Shown: positions 32,986 to 41,880 of the stretch, piece by piece
Layout: each line of letters starts with the position of its first letter
How positions within the stretch are numbered: position 1 is the first letter of the stretch
Source: Gemmatimonadota bacterium
GTDB taxonomy: Bacteria; Gemmatimonadota; Gemmatimonadetes; Longimicrobiales; Gaopeijiaceae
NCBI GenBank assembly: GCA_022822445.1
Contig: JAJEBR010000036.1
Coordinates: 1-56,988 of the forward strand
DNA length: 56,988 nt
Direction of reading: 5' to 3'
Made by a program: the position numbers and the translations under genes
Notes under the pieces: model-generated
Seen by the model: only the letters and a program-made list of their open reading frames with translations
What the model was told of the DNA's origin: nothing
Databases searched by the model: none

Positions 32986-33867
32986 CTACGGTCGGCTGAA
33001 CACCGCCGGATCCACCTCCGGATTCAGCACGAAGTCCGTCGTCACCAGCACCTTCCAGATGCTGCCGTCCGCGTTCACATGCACGCGCCGACCCGTGAAG
33101 ATGTACCCGTCGACCTCCTGGACGTCCTCCCAGTAGGTGCGGCTGATGTTCTGGCGCCCCTCCTCGCGGTAACCGATGGAGACCGGCATCGCGCGCCCCT
33201 CCTGGAAGACGTAGTACCAGGTGTCGTTGTGGTCGCCGACATCCTCGCCGAAGGTGACGCGCACCTGGTGGCGCCCCTCCTCGTCGGTGCCGTCGTAGTG
33301 GAGGAAGACGCCGGGGTCCTTCAGCTTGAAGGGCAGTCCGATCCAGTAGAAGACGTCTCCGGAGACGTAGCGTGCCTCGTCGTAGTCCTTGTCGCCGGGC
33401 GACAGCGTCTCTCCGTTCATGACTGCCCACTCCTGGACGCCGTCGAAGCCGTGCTGGATGAAGTCGTTGCCCTCCCAGCGCTCGATCCGGGCGGCTTCAC
33501 CCGTCTCCAGGCGCGCCAAAGTGACGTAGCGGGGCCGCGTCCGCCGGAGGCGTCCGGACTCGGGGTCCCACATCTCGGTCGTCAGGGTGTAGGTCGCGCT
33601 GCGCAGCTTCCAGTACGTCTCCATCCCGCCGAGCGACTCGATCCATCCGTCGACCAGCGCCTCGGCCATCCCGTCAGCGGGCGGTTGCGAGTCGGCCGAC
33701 GTTCCCGGCGCCTCCGTTTCGCCGCTGCAAGCGACGGAGCCAACCAGCAGCAGGACGGCGAGTCCGACTGCGGGCCTCCTCCACCGGCGGACCTCCACGG
33801 ACCCCCTCGCCGCACTCGAGCCGCCGCTCCGAAGGACTGCGGATCCGTCTCTCCACCGGTTCTTCAT
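32986..33867 (-). CDS. putative exported/lipoprotein-like protein of unknown function
   Basis: About 293 residues, not assigned to a characterised family by eye. From the ATG at 33867 (AGGGAG 7 bp upstream; an alternative ATG lies 6 bp earlier) the N-terminus has an Arg-rich stretch, a hydrophobic segment (RRPAVGLAVLLLVGSVAC) and a Cys that may be lipidated, although SVAC is a poor lipobox. An acidic Pro/Ser linker follows, then a globular domain with many beta-strand-like segments: GWIESLGGMETYWKLRSATY, YWIGLPFKLKDPGVFLHYDG, GYIFTGRRVHVNADG. Such two-layer beta folds occur in periplasmic lipid- or lipoprotein-carrier-like proteins (LolA/LppX style), but that is only a resemblance. Confidence 0.75.
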   Translation of the reverse strand: MKNRWRDGSAVLRSGGSSAARGSVEVRRWRRPAVGLAVLLLVGSVACSGETEAPGTSADSQPPADGMAEALVDGWIESLGGMETYWKLRSATYTLTTEMWDPESGRLRRTRPRYVTLARLETGEAARIERWEGNDFIQHGFDGVQEWAVMNGETLSPGDKDYDEARYVSGDVFYWIGLPFKLKDPGVFLHYDGTDEEGRHQVRVTFGEDVGDHNDTWYYVFQEGRAMPVSIGYREEGRQNISRTYWEDVQEVDGYIFTGRRVHVNADGSIWKVLVTTDFVLNPEVDPAVFSRP

Positions 33868-34015
33868 CGTCATTCTCCCTCTGGTGCCGAGTCCCCGGAA
33901 CGGCCTCGCCCGGCCGCCGGGGTTCCGTCCGTGTACCCTTGCATCCCCGCGCCGGCCCTGCAACCCGACCTGCCATGCCATATGACATGATACGCATTCG
34001 CCCCTTCCTGCGCCC

Positions 34016-34180
34016 GCTCGCGGAGTCCGCCGCCAGCTGGTGGTGCCGCCCGGACTGGCCTTCGGTGGAGCCGGTTCCCCGGACGGACGAGTGCCGGGCA
34101 ACGCCGTCATGGTCTACATGCTGGAGCTCGTCAAGGTGGAGCCCTGGGGATCCGCACTCCGACCCTTCGCGCGGCGCACT
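34016..34180 (+). pseudogene. remnant of an FKBP-type peptidyl-prolyl isomerase (C-terminal end only)
   Basis: One forward frame reads GVRRQLVVPPGLAFGGAG then GRVPGNAVMVYMLELVKVEP, which matches the last 45 or so residues of FKBP domains (KRRLVIPPxLAYG...GxIPPNATLVFxVELL). No start codon or upstream FKBP half is present. An in-frame stop lies at 33983, and the frame runs on into the antisense of dcd. The remainder of the 311-bp gap (33868-34178) shows nothing coding. Probably a truncated relic left by a deletion at the edge of the lipoprotein-like gene. Confidence 0.6.
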
Positions 34181-34733
34181 ACAACTTCGGCAGCGTCACC
34201 CCTTCCTGGCCCTGGTACTTCCCCTTCCGGTCCGCATACGCGACCTCCGGCGCCTCGTCCCCCTGGAAAAAGACGAGCTGCGCGATCCCCTCACCCCCGT
34301 AGATCTTCGCTGGCAGCGGGGTGGTGTTCGAAATCTCCAGCGTCAGGAATCCCTCCCAGGTGGGCTCCAGCGGGGTCACGTTCACGATGATCCCGCAGCG
34401 TGCGTAGGTGCTCTTGCCCACGCAGAGGACGAGAACGTCGCGCGGTATGCGAAAGTGCTCCACCGTGCGCGCCAGCGCGAAGGAGTTGGGCGGGATGATG
34501 CAGTCGCTGCCCCTCACGTCGACGAAGGAGCGTTCGTCGAACGCCTTCGGGTCCACGACCAGGTTGTGGACGTTGGTGAACACCTTGAACTCCGGCGCCA
34601 CCCGAATGTCGTAGCCGAAGGAGGAGAGTCCGTAGGAGATGCTGCCGTTCCTGACCTGGCCGGACTCGAAGGGCTCGATCATGCGGTGCTCGAGGGCCAT
34701 TGTGCGGATCCAGCGGTCGGACTTTACTGGCAT
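34179..34733 (-). CDS. dcd: dCTP deaminase
   Basis: Deaminates dCTP to dUTP, feeding dTMP synthesis. The 184-residue protein starts [13 protein letters not shown], has [17 protein letters not shown], then [18 protein letters not shown], the signature [19 protein letters not shown] with catalytic region residues, [20 protein letters not shown] including the active Glu, and [12 protein letters not shown]. Length is normal. Whether it is the plain or the bifunctional (dUTPase-like) form cannot be decided. It reads toward the FKBP relic. Upstream is the purine-rich repeat and the divergent nuo promoter region. Confidence 0.95.
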   Translation of the reverse strand: MPVKSDRWIRTMALEHRMIEPFESGQVRNGSISYGLSSFGYDIRVAPEFKVFTNVHNLVVDPKAFDERSFVDVRGSDCIIPPNSFALARTVEHFRIPRDVLVLCVGKSTYARCGIIVNVTPLEPTWEGFLTLEISNTTPLPAKIYGGEGIAQLVFFQGDEAPEVAYADRKGKYQGQEGVTLPKL

Positions 34734-34743
34734 GGGTGCCTGA

Positions 34744-34838
34744 CTGGGGAAGGGTTGGACGGAGGTGGGGGACGGAGACGGCGGAGGGAGACGGGGGACG
34801 GAAACATGGGAGGGAGACGCGGGATGGAAGCGGGGAGT
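34744..34838 (+). repeat. purine-rich imperfect repeat tract
   Basis: About 95 bp almost entirely G and A on the plus strand, made of recurring GGAGGGAGACG / GGGGGACGGA units roughly 20-24 bp apart. It occupies the start of the 469-bp gap between dcd and nuoA. Long polypurine strands can form triplex DNA and are also slippage-prone. No ORF with support covers it. From 34839 to 35039 nothing recognisable is seen. Confidence 0.55.
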
Positions 34839-35039
34839 GCGGTTGGACGGTGGTGACGGCTGGCGGGAAGATAGGGCAGCGGCCGACGGTATGCCAAGCG
34901 GGAAAGCCGGCTCCGACAACCGCATGCGGTCCGGTGAACGTGCTCGGGACGGGGCGGCGGCATGTGCTGACCGGCGGTCATCGAGGTCCTGCTCTCCGGT
35001 GGTCGTCGGGTTTCCGGCCGCACACAAACAGCCGGACAG

Positions 35040-35068
35040 TTGAATCCGCCCGGCTTCGCCCGTATCTT
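35040..35068 (+). promoter_or_regulatory. candidate promoter of the nuo operon
   Basis: TTGAAT (35040-35045), a 17-bp spacer and TATCTT (35063-35068) form the best sigma-70-like promoter in the region. Transcription would begin near 35075, just before the Rex-like site at 35088-35105 and about 130 bp before nuoA. Confidence 0.45.
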
Positions 35069-35087
35069 ACAGCCTTGATTCGAGAGT

Positions 35088-35105
35088 TCGTGAAAAATTT
35101 CACAA
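35088..35105. promoter_or_regulatory. Rex-like (NADH-sensing repressor) operator upstream of nuoA
   Basis: TCGTGAA-AAAT-TTCACAA differs from the Rex consensus TTGTGAA-N4-TTCACAA at one base. It lies in an AT-rich island just downstream of the best promoter candidate and about 100 bp before nuoA, where a bound repressor would block transcription. Rex releases DNA when NADH is high, which suits control of an NADH dehydrogenase operon. The rex gene itself is not in the window. Confidence 0.66.
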
Positions 35106-35202
35106 GCTCGTGGGGGTCGGCGAAACCCCGCGTTGGCGGATGCTCCGCGACGAGCGGAGGCCGGCGGGGCGGGGAGCCCAGCACGGAGGACCTTCAGTCA
35201 GC

Positions 35203-35559
35203 ATGGCGAAGTCCTACATACCGCTCCTGATCATCCTGGCGGTGACGGTTCTCAACGCCGTCGGGATGGCCGTTGCCTCCCACATCCTGAATCCCAGCCG
35301 TCCGACCCCGCAGAAATCGATGCCCTACGAATCGGGCATGATTCCGCTGGGCGACACGCGGGCGCGGTTCTCGATCAAGTTCTACATGGTGGCGATCAGC
35401 TTCATCGTCTTCGACCTGGAGGCGATCTTCCTCGTGCCCTGGGCGGTGCGGGTGCGCGAGCTGGGCTGGGGCCCCTTCGTGGCCGTGTTCCTCTTCGTGG
35501 TCGTCCTGGCCGTGGGGCTGTTGTACGAATGGAAGAAAGGGGGCCTGGAATGGGAGTAG
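35203..35559 (+). CDS. nuoA: NADH-quinone oxidoreductase subunit A
   Basis: Membrane subunit of complex I near the quinone site. The 118-residue protein has three membrane helices (about 6-28, 58-80 and 87-107). It shows the conserved loop [20 protein letters not shown] and the [12 protein letters not shown] helix with its acidic residues. ATG 35203 is used, with CGGAGGA 12 bp upstream. The frame is open to 35110, but those residues do not match the family. First gene of an uninterrupted nuoA-N operon. Its stop overlaps nuoB by 10 bp. Confidence 0.96.
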   Translation: MAKSYIPLLIILAVTVLNAVGMAVASHILNPSRPTPQKSMPYESGMIPLGDTRARFSIKFYMVAISFIVFDLEAIFLVPWAVRVRELGWGPFVAVFLFVVVLAVGLLYEWKKGGLEWE

Positions 35560-36203
35560 ACAAACCGGGCGTACTCGGTGCCGGCACGCCGGCGTTCCTC
35601 ACCACCCGGCTCGACTTCGTGGTCAACTGGGCTCGGCGCAACTCGCTCTGGCCGATGCCCTTCGGGACCGCCTGCTGCGCCATCGAGATGATGGCGTCGG
35701 CGGCGAGCAACTTCGACCTGGCCCGCTTCGGGATGGAGCGCATGTCCTTCAGCCCCCGGCAGGCCGACGTGCTCATCTGCGCCGGCCGCGTGCCCTACAA
35801 GCTGGCGCCGGTGCTGCGCCGGATCTGGGACCAGATGATGCAGCCCAAGTGGTGCATCTCGATGGGGGCGTGCGCGTCGTCGGGCGGCGTCTTCGACGTG
35901 TACTCGATGGTGCAGGGGATCGACACGATCGTCCCGGTGGACGTCTACATCCCCGGGTGTCCGCCTCGCCCGGAGGGGCTGATCTACGGGCTGATGATGG
36001 TCCAGGAGAAGATCCGCGGCGAGAGCCTGGCGCGGCACGGCGAGCTGCGCGCCGAGGATCCGCTGGCGGTCGGGCGTCCCCGGGCGGACGACCGGGAGGT
36101 CGCCGATCTGACCGGGCCATTCGGCAATTCCACTCAGCAGAACCAGGTGAGCGGCCTGGTCGAGACCGGGGCCATCGAGCGCCCCGAGGACCGGCTCACA
36201 TGA
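35550..36203 (+). CDS. nuoB: NADH-quinone oxidoreductase subunit B
   Basis: Peripheral-arm subunit holding the N2 4Fe-4S cluster, the last electron donor to quinone. Cluster Cys are seen in [10 protein letters not shown] (tandem Cys), [10 protein letters not shown] and [10 protein letters not shown]. Other landmarks are NSLWPMPFG at the start and [21 protein letters not shown]. After the core (about residue 160) an unconserved hydrophilic tail of about 55 residues follows ([12 protein letters not shown] onward), so the 217-residue length is at the upper end for NuoB. ATG 35550 overlaps the nuoA stop. Confidence 0.96.
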   Translation: MGVDKPGVLGAGTPAFLTTRLDFVVNWARRNSLWPMPFGTACCAIEMMASAASNFDLARFGMERMSFSPRQADVLICAGRVPYKLAPVLRRIWDQMMQPKWCISMGACASSGGVFDVYSMVQGIDTIVPVDVYIPGCPPRPEGLIYGLMMVQEKIRGESLARHGELRAEDPLAVGRPRADDREVADLTGPFGNSTQQNQVSGLVETGAIERPEDRLT

Positions 36204-36234
36204 GCCTGACCGCCAACAGGGAGTCACGGGCCTG

Positions 36235-36978
36235 ATGGCGGACCAGGGATCCGCCGGCTCGGTGCCCGACTTCTCGTTCGTCGCCTCCGGACCGGGCCGT
36301 TCGCATGCGGACGCTCCGGAACAGGAAGGCCCGGCGAGCGTTCCGCCGGGCAACCCCTCCGTCACGGCCCTGTGGGAGCAGTTCCCGGACGGAGTGCTGC
36401 GCAACCGGGTCTGTGCGGGCGACGAGGATGTGGTCTACATCGATCCCGGACGGGTGACGGAGATCCTGGGCTGGCTCCACGAGATGCCCGACCAGCACTA
36501 CGACCACCTGGCGGATGTGACCGCGGTGGACTACGGCGGCGGCAGGCCCATCGAGGTGGTCTACCAGCTCTGGTCGATCCCGCACCGGGCGGCGCTCAGG
36601 GTCAAGTGCGAGCTGTCGCTGGACGGGCTGGAGATCGACAGCGTGACGGGGATCTGGGTGGGGGCCGACTGGCTGGAGCGCGAGGTCTACGACCTCTTCG
36701 GCGTGACCTTCCGCGGGCACCCCGACCTGCGCCGCATCCTCATGCCGGACAACTACGCCGAGGGCCACCCGCTGAGGAAGGACTTCCCGCTCCGGGGCCG
36801 CTTCTCGCGCGCCGAGCAGACGCGCCGGGCGCTGACCCAGGATCCGGAGGACTACTACATGCCGGGCGAGATCGGCGAGCGGACGCCGCAGCTGGTGGGG
36901 AGCGGTGCGGACGGCGGGCACGAGGTGGTGGGAAGCGGCCCGGGCGCGGGTGGCGAGGAGGATGACGATGGCCTCTAG
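36235..36978 (+). CDS. nuoC: NADH-quinone oxidoreductase subunit C
   Basis: The 30-kDa peripheral-arm subunit linking NuoB and NuoD. The core runs from about residue 75: MPDQHYDHLADVTAVDYGGG, VVYQLWSIPHRAALRVKCEL, and the family signature EREVYDLFGVTFRGHPDLRR followed by LMPDNYAEGHPLRKDFPLRG. About 45 poorly conserved residues precede it and a Gly-rich tail follows, giving 247 residues. NuoC and NuoD are separate genes here, unlike the fused form of E. coli. AGGAGG near its end serves as the nuoD ribosome-binding site. Confidence 0.95.
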   Translation: MADQGSAGSVPDFSFVASGPGRSHADAPEQEGPASVPPGNPSVTALWEQFPDGVLRNRVCAGDEDVVYIDPGRVTEILGWLHEMPDQHYDHLADVTAVDYGGGRPIEVVYQLWSIPHRAALRVKCELSLDGLEIDSVTGIWVGADWLEREVYDLFGVTFRGHPDLRRILMPDNYAEGHPLRKDFPLRGRFSRAEQTRRALTQDPEDYYMPGEIGERTPQLVGSGADGGHEVVGSGPGAGGEEDDDGL

Positions 36979-38245
36979 CACGGTCGAATACGCGGTCGGC
37001 CGCAACCCCGAGATGGGCCCGGCCGGCACTCCTGTCCCCAGTCCGCTGGAGCCCTTCGACGCCCCGGAGCCGGAGCTCGGCTCCCAGACGATGCTGGTGA
37101 ACGTGGGGCCGCAGCACCCCGCCACGCACGGCGTGCTGCGGCTGGTGGTCGAGCTCGACGGCGAAACCGTCGTGAGCGTGGTGCCGCGCCTGGGCTACCT
37201 CCATTCGTCCTTCGAGAAGCTCGGCGAATACCGCACCTGGAACCAGATCGTGACGCTGACCGACCGGATGGACTACCTCGCGCCGCTGATCTACAACTGT
37301 GCCTATGTGATGGCCGTAGAAAAGCTTATGGGCATCGAGGTGACGGATCGCTGCAGGGTCGCGCGGGTGATCTGCATGGAGATGGACCGCATCTTCTCGC
37401 ACCTGCTCTGGCTCGGGACCTGGTCGATCGACGTGGGGGCCTTCACCCCCTTCCTCTACGCCTTCCAGCAGCGCGAGAAGGTCTACAAGCTGCACGAGGC
37501 GCTGACGGGCGCCCGCATCACGACGTCGGCGACCCGGATCGGCGGGATGATGGCCGACCTCCCCGAAGGCTGGACGAAGGGCGTGCGCGAATTCGCCGAC
37601 AACCTGCCGGCCACCCTCGACGAAGTCGACACGCTCCTGACCTGCAACGCGATCCACATCGGGCGCACCCAGGGGATCGGCGCGATCTCGGCGGAAGACG
37701 CGGTGAACCACGGGCTCACGGGAGCCAATCTGCGGGCGAGCGGCGTGCCGTACGACGTGCGCAAGGATCGCCCCTACTACGACTACGAGAACTACGACTT
37801 CGAGGTCCCGATCGGGTGCCACGGGGACTGTTACGACCGCTACCTCGTGCGCATGGAGGAGATGCGGCAGAGCGTGCGCATCCTGCACCAGGCGCTCGAC
37901 CATCTCCCCGGCGGCCCCATGGACGTGGAGGACCCGAGGGTCAGCCTGCCGTCCAAGACCGACTGCATGTCCGACATGGAGTCGATGATCCACCACTTCA
38001 AGCTCATCACCGAGGGCATACCGGCGCCCGCCGAGGACTGCTGGTTCTCCGTGGAGGGCTCGAAGGGGGAGCTGGGGATGTACGTGGTGGGCGACGGGGG
38101 GCCGAAGCCGGTGCGCTGGCGGATCCGCCCGCCGTCGTTCGTGAACCTGTCCGCGATTCCCAAGCTGTCCGAGGGGCACCTGATGGCGGACCTGATCATG
38201 ATCAACGCGAGCCTGGACATCGTGCTGGGGGAGATCGACCGGTGA
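36968..38245 (+). CDS. nuoD: NADH-quinone oxidoreductase subunit D
   Basis: The 49-kDa subunit that forms the quinone chamber with NuoB. Landmarks: NVGPQHPATHGVLRLVVELD (with the quinone-site His), PRLGYLHSSFEKLGEYRTWN, YAPLIYN-like DRMDYLAPLIYN, LLWLGTWSIDVGAFTPFLY, and at the end SKGELGMYVVGDGGPKPVRW then RPPSFVNLSAIPKLSEGHL. The final GEIDR replaces the usual GEVDR. ATG 36968 is chosen because AGGAGG lies 6 bp upstream. ATG 36962 is directly abutted by it. Length 425 with about 40 variable N-terminal residues. Confidence 0.97.
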   Translation: MASSTVEYAVGRNPEMGPAGTPVPSPLEPFDAPEPELGSQTMLVNVGPQHPATHGVLRLVVELDGETVVSVVPRLGYLHSSFEKLGEYRTWNQIVTLTDRMDYLAPLIYNCAYVMAVEKLMGIEVTDRCRVARVICMEMDRIFSHLLWLGTWSIDVGAFTPFLYAFQQREKVYKLHEALTGARITTSATRIGGMMADLPEGWTKGVREFADNLPATLDEVDTLLTCNAIHIGRTQGIGAISAEDAVNHGLTGANLRASGVPYDVRKDRPYYDYENYDFEVPIGCHGDCYDRYLVRMEEMRQSVRILHQALDHLPGGPMDVEDPRVSLPSKTDCMSDMESMIHHFKLITEGIPAPAEDCWFSVEGSKGELGMYVVGDGGPKPVRWRIRPPSFVNLSAIPKLSEGHLMADLIMINASLDIVLGEIDR

Positions 38246-38922
38246 GCGAGGCGCGCTTCCACAACCCCGGCTGGGCGGGCAACACCGGCGAGTTCGAGTT
38301 GTCCGAGGCCGATGTGCGGGGGAGCGAGTACGCGGGCGACCTGCCCCCCGAAGGCGGACACCCGAGCACGGCGGCCAGCCACCCGTTCATGCTGGTGGAG
38401 CGGGATCCGGACGCTCCGCTCTTCGAGGGCCCCTACCAGGCGCGCTTCGAGAAGATCCGCGGCCGCTACCCCACCGCGATGGCCGCCCTGCTGCCGACGC
38501 TGAACCTGGCCCAGGAGCTGCGCGGGCACGTCTCCCCGGAGACGATGGACGAGGTGGCCGCGCTGCTGGGGCTGAGCAGCGCCTACGTGCGGGGCGTCGC
38601 CACCTTCTACACGATGTACAACAAGCGTCCCGTGGGGCGCTTCCTCATACAGGTCTGCACGAACATCTCCTGCAACCTCTGCGGTGCCGACGAGGTCCTG
38701 GCGGCCTTCCTGGAACACACCGGCACGGAGCTGGGAGACACCTCGGCCGACGGCAACTTCACCGTGGCCGAGGCGGAGTGCCTCGCGGCGTGCGGTTTTC
38801 CCACCTGCGTGCAAATCAACGAACGCTACTTCGAGGACGTTTCCGTCGCGGACGTGCCCAGGGTCCTGGCGCGGCTGAAGGCGGAGCTGAACGGCGGCGA
38901 CGCCGCCCCGGCCCCGGAGTAA
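38242..38922 (+). CDS. nuoE: NADH-quinone oxidoreductase subunit E
   Basis: Thioredoxin-fold subunit holding the N1a 2Fe-2S cluster beside NuoF. The cluster Cys occur as VCTNISCNLCGADEV and ECLAACGFPTCVQINERYFE. The helical N-terminal part contains YPTAMAALLPTLNLAQEL and YVRGVATFYTMYNKRPVGR. An unusual N-terminal extension of about 60 residues (before ARFEKIRGRYP) has no clear homology and makes the protein 226 residues long. The GTG start overlaps the nuoD stop as GTGA. nuoF starts 6 bp after its stop. Confidence 0.95.
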   Translation: MSEARFHNPGWAGNTGEFELSEADVRGSEYAGDLPPEGGHPSTAASHPFMLVERDPDAPLFEGPYQARFEKIRGRYPTAMAALLPTLNLAQELRGHVSPETMDEVAALLGLSSAYVRGVATFYTMYNKRPVGRFLIQVCTNISCNLCGADEVLAAFLEHTGTELGDTSADGNFTVAEAECLAACGFPTCVQINERYFEDVSVADVPRVLARLKAELNGGDAAPAPE

Positions 38923-38928
38923 GGCACC

Positions 38929-40221
<1,293 letters not shown>

Positions 40222-40275
40222 TGCGGCACGCGCGTGCATTCCGAGCCGTGGAGCCCCGGCACCCGAGGAGGCCCC

Positions 40276-41880
40276 ATGCCGGATAACGGACGCAAGGCGG
40301 ACACGGTCACCCTGACGATCGACGGCCGGGAGGTCACCGTCCCGAAGGGGACTTCGCTGCTGGACGCCGCCGGGGGCCTCGGGATCGACGTGCCGCACTA
40401 CTGCTATCACCCCGGGCTGAGCGCGCCCGCCCAGTGCCGCATCTGCCTGGTCGAGGTCGAGGGCGCGCCCAAGCTGCAGCCGTCGTGCGTGACGATGGCC
40501 CAGGACGGCCAGGTGGTGCATACCGAAAGCCCGGCGGCGACCAGGATGCGCAAGGGCGTGCTCGAGTTCTACCTGGTCAACCACCCGCTCGACTGTCCCA
40601 TCTGCGACATGTCCGGCGAGTGCAAGCTGCAGGACTACGTCTTCGAGGAGGGCAGGGAGAAGGGCCGCGGCCGCGAGCCCAAGCGCGTCTTCGGACGCGA
40701 CGATTTCGGCGGCGACGTGCTCTTCTACGGGGACCGCTGCGTGATGTGCACCCGCTGCGTGCGCTTCATGGAGGAGGTCGCCCGCGACCCGCGCCTGACG
40801 GTGGTGGAGCGGGGGAGCCGCGCGGTGATCGACACCTTCTTCGAGCGCGGGCTGGAGGGGGCGTCCTACGCGGGCAACATCGTGGACATCTGCCCGGTCG
40901 GAGCCCTCGTGTCCAAGGACTTCCTGCACAAGGCGCGCGCCTGGGACCTGGACCACACGCCGTCGGTGTGCCCGGGGTGCTCGCAGGGCTGCAACATCGA
41001 GCTGCACACCCGCGACAACCTGGTGCAGCGGCTGAAGCCCCGGGAGAACCCGGAGGTCAACGGCCACTGGATGTGCGACTACGGGCGCGCGAACTACGAG
41101 TGGATGAACCGGCCCGACCGGCTGAAAGAGCCGGCGGTGGGGCGGGGGAGTGACCGCCGGGCCGCGGACTGGCAGGAAGTGCTGCAATTGCTCTTCGGGC
41201 GCTTGCAGGAGGCCGGCGGGGCGGGCGTCAGGCTGGTGGGGTCGCCCTTCGCGTCGAACGAGGCGCTCGCGGGACTCGCCGCGCTGGGCGGGGAGGCCGG
41301 CAGCGTCGAAGCCGGCGTCTTCCGTTCGCCGCGGGCCCCGGACGAGGACCCGCTGCCGGGATTCCCCACCCTGGTGCGCCGCCGCGACCTGGCTCCGAAC
41401 GTCGACGGCGCGGGCATCCTGGGGTTCGAGCGGACCGGCGGCGACGACGGGAGCGGCGGGCTCGAGGAGGTGGCCGGCCACGAGGGGGTGATCGTGGTGC
41501 TGGGCGACAGACTGCGCGACCAGGGCGAGGACTTCGGAGCGAACGCAAGCCTCTTCGTCTACCTGGGGACGGTGGACTCCGCTGCGGCCCGGAACGCGGA
41601 CTTCGTGCTGCCGATAGCGACCTTCGCCGAGGAGGAGGGGTCGTTCGTGAACGTGCAGGGACGGCTCCAGCGCTTCTGGCAGGGGATGCACGCACCCGGG
41701 TACGCACGGCCGGCCTGGCTGGTTCTGGGGGCCCTTGCAGGCGCTCTGCGGGGCGAAGGGACGCCGGCGAGCGCGGAGGAGGCCTTCCAGCGGATGGTGC
41801 AGGAGCACGCCGCCTTCTCCGGGCTCGACTGGGACGCCGTCGGCGCTGCGGGCACCCGCCTGGAGGCCGCCCATGCATGA
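40276..41880 (+). CDS. nuoG: NADH-quinone oxidoreductase subunit G (short form)
   Basis: Iron-sulfur subunit carrying several clusters. N-terminal ferredoxin-like domain: YCYHPGLSAPAQCRICLVEV (2Fe-2S), HPLDCPICDMSGECKLQD, then GDRCVMCTRCVRFMEE. CPVGALVSKDF follows, and the extra cluster CPGCSQGCNIE...HWMCDYGR (N7 type) is present. The molybdopterin-like C-terminal domain is reduced: after about residue 270 only a compressed segment remains, ending with LPIATFAEEEGSFVNVQGRLQRF. At 534 residues it is shorter than most NuoG (roughly 650-900). ATG 40276 follows AGGAGG by 5 bp. An in-frame upstream ATG at 40234 lacks this. Confidence 0.95.
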   Translation: MPDNGRKADTVTLTIDGREVTVPKGTSLLDAAGGLGIDVPHYCYHPGLSAPAQCRICLVEVEGAPKLQPSCVTMAQDGQVVHTESPAATRMRKGVLEFYLVNHPLDCPICDMSGECKLQDYVFEEGREKGRGREPKRVFGRDDFGGDVLFYGDRCVMCTRCVRFMEEVARDPRLTVVERGSRAVIDTFFERGLEGASYAGNIVDICPVGALVSKDFLHKARAWDLDHTPSVCPGCSQGCNIELHTRDNLVQRLKPRENPEVNGHWMCDYGRANYEWMNRPDRLKEPAVGRGSDRRAADWQEVLQLLFGRLQEAGGAGVRLVGSPFASNEALAGLAALGGEAGSVEAGVFRSPRAPDEDPLPGFPTLVRRRDLAPNVDGAGILGFERTGGDDGSGGLEEVAGHEGVIVVLGDRLRDQGEDFGANASLFVYLGTVDSAAARNADFVLPIATFAEEEGSFVNVQGRLQRFWQGMHAPGYARPAWLVLGALAGALRGEGTPASAEEAFQRMVQEHAAFSGLDWDAVGAAGTRLEAAHA

